Assembly (NCBI GenBank): GCA_930367215.1
Contig: OV884056.1
Span: 196,457,310-196,521,309, forward strand
Length of the DNA stretch: 64,000 nt
DNA from: Pollenia angustigena
Lineage: Eukaryota; Arthropoda; Insecta; Diptera; Polleniidae
Direction: 5' to 3'
Shown here: positions 36,301-42,300 of the stretch, one piece after another
Layout: each line of letters begins with the position of its first letter
How positions within the stretch are numbered: position 1 is the first letter of the stretch
Translations under genes and position numbers: made by a program
Notes under the pieces: model-generated
Database searches by the model: none
The model's input: the letters and a program-made list of their open reading frames with translations, nothing else
Told to the model about the DNA's origin: nothing

Positions 36301-39300
36301 AAAGACTGTAAAAGAAAATTATGTATGTTGTACAAACTTAAAGTTAAAAATCTTTATATCTAAAAATAAAAAATCTTAATTTGAGAAAAAAATCTTTATA
36401 TCATATTTTGTTTAAAAAATCTTGAAAAATAAGATAAAATCTTAATTCTGGCAACGCTGCTTGTGGAGTTGTTTTTCCACCATAGCATGATGTCGAAGTC
36501 TTCTTTAAGGCTAACATTTTCGTTGGCATACTGATTGACTTCAGCAATTAAATTTTAAACCATTTTTTAACGTCTTAAAAATGCAACTGGCAACAGATAA
36601 ACTACTCAAACTCATAATATAAATGAATGTTATATATAAGTTTTTGTTAAGCTAATTGGGCCTAATGTATTAATGTAAATAAAAAACCTTTTTTTACATG
36701 TTTCTCCCAACATTTCGTCAATTATTTGTTGACATCTTCAGGGGTTGTAATTACTAGTTAGTTTTTCACATTAAATGTTGCACAGCTTACATAAAACATA
36801 AAACATTTAATATATAATTAAATTAAACACACAACTTAAATTAATATCACAGTTTATCTTTTCTATTTTATTGCAACTCTGTAGCTAAAGGAATGAATGT
36901 ATTTACCTGTGATATCTCATTTCTTAATTGCGATTCGATTTTTTTTTTGGATTACGGTAACTTTTTCTGTTTTTATTAAGAACGACTAAAATGACACGAC
37001 GTATTTTAATTTGCATCCATTTAGTAATTTTTTTAGATTTTCTTAAATAAGAACGCAAATCTTTATATCACAGAAATTTTTTTAAAGTCAACATTCGTTT
37101 TTCAATAAAATTTTGTTGAATTGTACTCAAACGATTTTGAAAAAACGTATTTATTTTTGATTCAGCAATTTGGAAAAAAAATTCTGGCAACATTTATGAA
37201 AAAATTTAACAAAAAAAAATTGTTTGAAGTCAATGCTATAACTATGGGTGTGTCTGAATATGTGCGAGCAAGAAACACAATAAGTATGATAACATACATG
37301 AATGAAATCAAATGCGCATGGATATACACAAGTATGAGAATAAACAGATACGAGTACGCACACGTATTGAAAATTGTCGATATGTGCTAGAGTACTTTAA
37401 TTTTTTTATACTCATTGGCTTTCTCTGATAAGTACCAAGTATTTTTGTAATCGAAACTTAGCAACCGAGTATCAAGTAGTATCGGTAAAAAAATACTCGG
37501 TATCGGTCAAAAGTAATCGTTTAACTTTGGTATTGAAATTAATCTTAAATTTTTGATTATTTTCCAAAGCTGGAGCAGCAGTAACGGTATCAAAAACCGT
37601 TTGACCAGTAAACACTAGGGATGCCAATCCCGAATACCGAAAACCCGGGATTATTCTAAAAATTTAAGTCCCGAATCCCGGAGTTTGATATAAAAATCCC
37701 GAGATTTTGGGCTTAGTAAAAATTCAATATTAAATCATACTGGCCATGAATCTAATTTTTAACTGCAGTTAAAAACCATGGTTACAAAAAAAGCCACAAG
37801 CGAAAAAATGTTACATGCAATGCATTATGTATCACGAAAACAAAATCAGATGGTGGGTATTTTTTCTAAGTGGAAGATAATAGAACTGCGCACGCAAAAT
37901 GCAAGTTGTGCAAAAAGGTGTTAAAAACTTTAGGGGGTTCTACCAAAAGTCTTTTGACACATATAAGTTTATTTTATTAGATTAATACTTGCATATATAT
38001 AATTGATATAAAATAAATTAAATATTGTCATATAGCATATATGTAGTTATTTATTTACGATACCACCCAGAAGTGTTGAATGCGAATATTGGTTTCGTCG
38101 GCAGCATATGTTTGCGATAAAATAAGGTATCAATTATCTGACATCATTAATTTAAGAACTTTTTAAAATATAAGTTTTAATACATAATACTTCCATATTA
38201 CTTTAAAAGAATACATTAAACAGTTTTATTTTGTAATGAGTTTAATTTTCTTCATGAATTAATTTGTTTTAATTCTTATACATAAACATTAAATTATAAT
38301 TATATGAATTTTAAAATTGGCTTTTATATATGAAATCCCGAAAAATCCCGATCCGTCCCGGGATACCTTTTTTTGAATTAAAAATCCCGAATCCCGGGTT
38401 TCAAAAAACCTGGTCCCGTTTGGCATCCCTAGTCCACAGTGTGGACTCCACACCTATAAACCACATATCGTCTAGGTCAATTTCCTCAATTTCTGGCTAT
38501 TGGAAGTCCGTTATCATCCCGCGATAGCGAACACCATTCACGATAATTGCTTGGCCAACCTCATTTTCGAAGACGCCGCCAGCCGCAGAACAAACTGGGG
38601 AGCATGCACATATATTTTCCCATTTCCTACAGTCCCGGTTTGCTGAAATTTACGCGCAATTCTCCCGATTGTGGAAACATTTGGTCATTATACTGATGTC
38701 ACGATGTGCATTAAATGCATTTTGATTGAACGCCCATTTTCGTAAAAGGCTTTATTAATCTTAACGCGCTGCTCAATTGTGTATCTCTCAATAATCGAAG
38801 TTGTCAAATACTGAACAAAGATAGGTCAATTTAAGTTGCGCAAAAAACTTGACGTTAAGGTGTGACTCACAATTAACATCATGGATTATGGTTTTACCAC
38901 CCTTTATTATATATTTATCAATTTAAAAATAAAATACATAAATTATTTAGCTTAATTTCTTCGACCTTCTTAATATTATTTCCTTTTTTTAAAAAATTTG
39001 TTTGAAATATAAAAAAACCAAAAAATCCCTGAAGAAGCTATCCATTGAGATAGCGAAATATTGGATAAATTTTAAATAAATATTCTTTATATAAAACGGA
39101 CCTTGAGCTTGAGAAATTATTGAAAGGTAATAATAATAATACATATTTACATTAAAGATAAATTCATAGTGACATTATTAATTTCTGGAATAAAAGGTGA
39201 ATGAAGGTTGTTATCCTGAACGTTCTATAAAGTTTTGTTTCCTAAGATAAAAAAGATTTTTCGAAAGGAAATTGGTACTAGGTGGTAAATAAAAGTGGTC

Positions 39301-42300
39301 TCAATCTTTACACTTATCGTTTTGCACAAAAATTCTAATAGGTCGAAGTTCTTATTTTATTATATAGTAATAAAACACTAATAAGAACGTTTTTAAATGC
39401 TGCTTTCTATTCTTTTATTGCACAAACCGATACAAGTACCCATACAAGTAACTAAGTATCGATACTTTTTTTTCGATTCTAAGTATGTATCGATACTTTA
39501 CGAGCGATACCACATCGAGTAAAAGTATCGATACCTTAGAGGTATCGTTTCATCCCTAGCTGTAGTACAACCAGTGATGCCAACTTAGTGCTTTTGGCAC
39601 TATTTATGGTGCTTTTTGATGCCTCAAAACGCCAAAATTGTATCCATAGTGCCAAAACGAGAAAAAGCACTAACTTGGTGCTTTTTCAATTTTTCGTTAG
39701 TGCCTTTAGTGCTTTTTACAATTTTTATTTTTTTTCTACCATTTTTTAAAACTACGATTATATAGAGGATGATTAAGATGAGCTTCGCTATTTGGGGTAC
39801 AATTTTGAGAAGGCAGGTAAAGATTTTAATATTTCAAATGATAAAAAAGTGATAAAAGAAAGTTACATTCGTTTTACCAAAAACTTTATATACGAGGTTA
39901 GAGCTAGGCTTTTGGAAATTGGAAATTGTACGAAACGTTGCAATTTTTGGCGTTGACAACATATTTAGTAATCGTAATAAAAACGATGTATTTCGGTAAA
40001 CATTTTTTTAAAAATGTTAGCACTGTTCCAAAAATAGAATATGGATTGGAAAATATTAGGAATTGTTAAAAAACATGCAGACAGAAATCGTACAAAAAAC
40101 GCAAAGAATTTTAAAAACGAAAAAAAGAGCCATAGCTTGGTATATGCAAAGTGTTAAACAAATTAAAAATACAGTAGAATCCCGATAATTCGTAATCGCA
40201 AGGGACCGGCCATTTCTTACGAATTATAGGGGTTTTCGATTTAGCGGGGTTTCGATTTAACGGGGTTAAAATAAAATAAATACGAATAAACGGGGTTTTT
40301 CAATTTATTTACTAAAACGATAAAAAAAAACATAAAAAACAGTTGTTAAAAATAAAATATATTAAAATTCTATATAAAAATTATGTATGTAACAAACTGA
40401 TCTTAAGAAAATAAATCCACACACAAGCAAAAACCCACGCAAAAATAAAATAGTGGTAAACAAAAAATCATTCTTTCCATGTTTTTGTTGTTTTTATTAC
40501 GAATTATAAGTGGTAGTAAGCAAACAATTACGATTTATAAGAGGTAAAGAAGATTTTATTTGAAAAAAAAATTACGAATTATCGAGGGGACCAAAATGTA
40601 TGGAAAATTTACGAATTAACGAGATTTTTTCAAGGGACCGACAGTTTATTACGAATTATCGGGAATTACGATTTATCGGGGTACGAATTATCGGGATTTG
40701 ACTGTAGCTGACAGAAAATACTTTTATAATGAGCCATTTTTCATGCGCTTTAGTTTTCCACGTGTTGTGCACTTCTACCTCTAGTGCTATTGAAAAAAGG
40801 TTTGACTAAGTATCAGAATGCAAACATACATGTTTTTTTCTATTTTACACCTTATGTGTGTTCTTTATTCAAAAGCGTACATATATATATATTAAAATAA
40901 TTGGATAATATCATAGCCAATTGTTTGATTAAACTTTGCACGATTTTAATTTGGATTTTAGATTTTCGTTTAGATTTTAACGATAAAATACAAGGATGTT
41001 TATTAAAATATATGCTGTCATTAAGTTTTATAAACAATGGTCGGTCATTGCAAATTTTAGGTGATTGCAACAGGCCAGATTTTTTCGAGTTACCAAAATC
41101 GCGCTCGCACTGTATTACTTTAAAACGGTTTAAAGGCCAATTTAAACTCCAAATGATTTGGATGATATTATTTTTAATGAAGATAATAATAATACATTAA
41201 AAAATGTTTATATACAAATATAAATATATTTATGTATTATTTAATCTTAATTGAAAATGGTCCCCATCAACGCCGTCAACTTTTTTTAATTTTGGAGGTA
41301 CATAATATTCGGCACAGCCGAAAGCAACTTGTTTTGTGTTTGATTAAATTGTAAAAATGGCTTAGTGCTTTTTTACGCTTTTTTTTCCTCGAAATAGTGC
41401 CTTTTAGTGCTTTTTTTAAATTTTAAAGTGCTTTTTGCTCTCAAAAAGTTGGCATCACTGAGTACAACGTTACGAATAGCGTTGCAAGCTGTCATAAGTT
41501 AAAAACGACAGTTCCAAACTAGTGTCAACAGAATACCTAGTTGTAGTAGTCGTTGCAGTTGAAGTTGAAAAATTAATTGATGCTATTTTTTATTTAAAAA
41601 GTTTTCCTCTTGTTAAATTGTTGTTACTTTTTTTAATAAAATGTATACATATGTTGAGACACGAGAAAAACCAACTCAAAGTTTTAAACATATTTCGGTA
41701 ATTATTTCATATGAATTTATGTTATTATGCATGCGCATTAAACAAAACATAATTTTAAATTTTGTTAAAGATTTCTGGTACCAATAAACTGATTTTTGGA
41801 CATTAAAACCGAAAATCAATGTCAGTTATCTTGTTTTTTCGAAAAATGGATTTATCTAGTTTTTCCATACGGCCACAGATTTATTTCATTTTCATCTAGA
41901 TTAAAAAATGACCAGTTGTAAAACAAAATGTACCAAAAAGTCATTGTCATCCGCTCATGACATTGCATGTTTAATTTTATGTTTATAAGTGCAATATTAA
42001 CGAAAATTGAAAAACCACCAGTAAAGAACAAAAAAGTACCAAAAAAGATAACTCTTACATACCCAGTAAAAACTTCGCCTACAAAATAATGTGTTGAGTA
42101 ATCAGAAAAACTTAAAAGCACTACTTACAATTCTACTGAAAGAACCAATGAATTGCACAAGGGATGTCCCAAAATGAACGCATTCAAAAATAAGTCATTA
42201 TTTTTTTACCTGCATACATTCAGAAATAGGTAGTTAAAGAAGCAGTTATAGAAGAAAGCTACTAAATAATGAGTGAGATAAGCTATTCATTTTGAAAAAG

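Larger units (their letters stand above)
34286..39558. mobile_element. hAT element B, 5.3 kb, perfect 8-bp TSD, hosts further insertions
   Basis: The ends are TAGGGATGAAACGATACGAG and, inverted, GGTATCGTTTCATCCCTA, with the exact duplication GCTGTAGT (34278-34285, 39559-39566). The sub-ends are rich in GTATCGATACTTT and TATGAGTA motifs. It contains hAT C (34834-36459), hAT D (37616-38431), a mariner-like relic and two hammerhead-like motifs. Without these the element would be about 2-2.5 kb. No own transposase was recognised. Confidence 0.85.

Noticed and set aside
41040..41200. Possible transposase frame in hAT E
   Set aside because: Only a short open frame with no convincing hAT motif.
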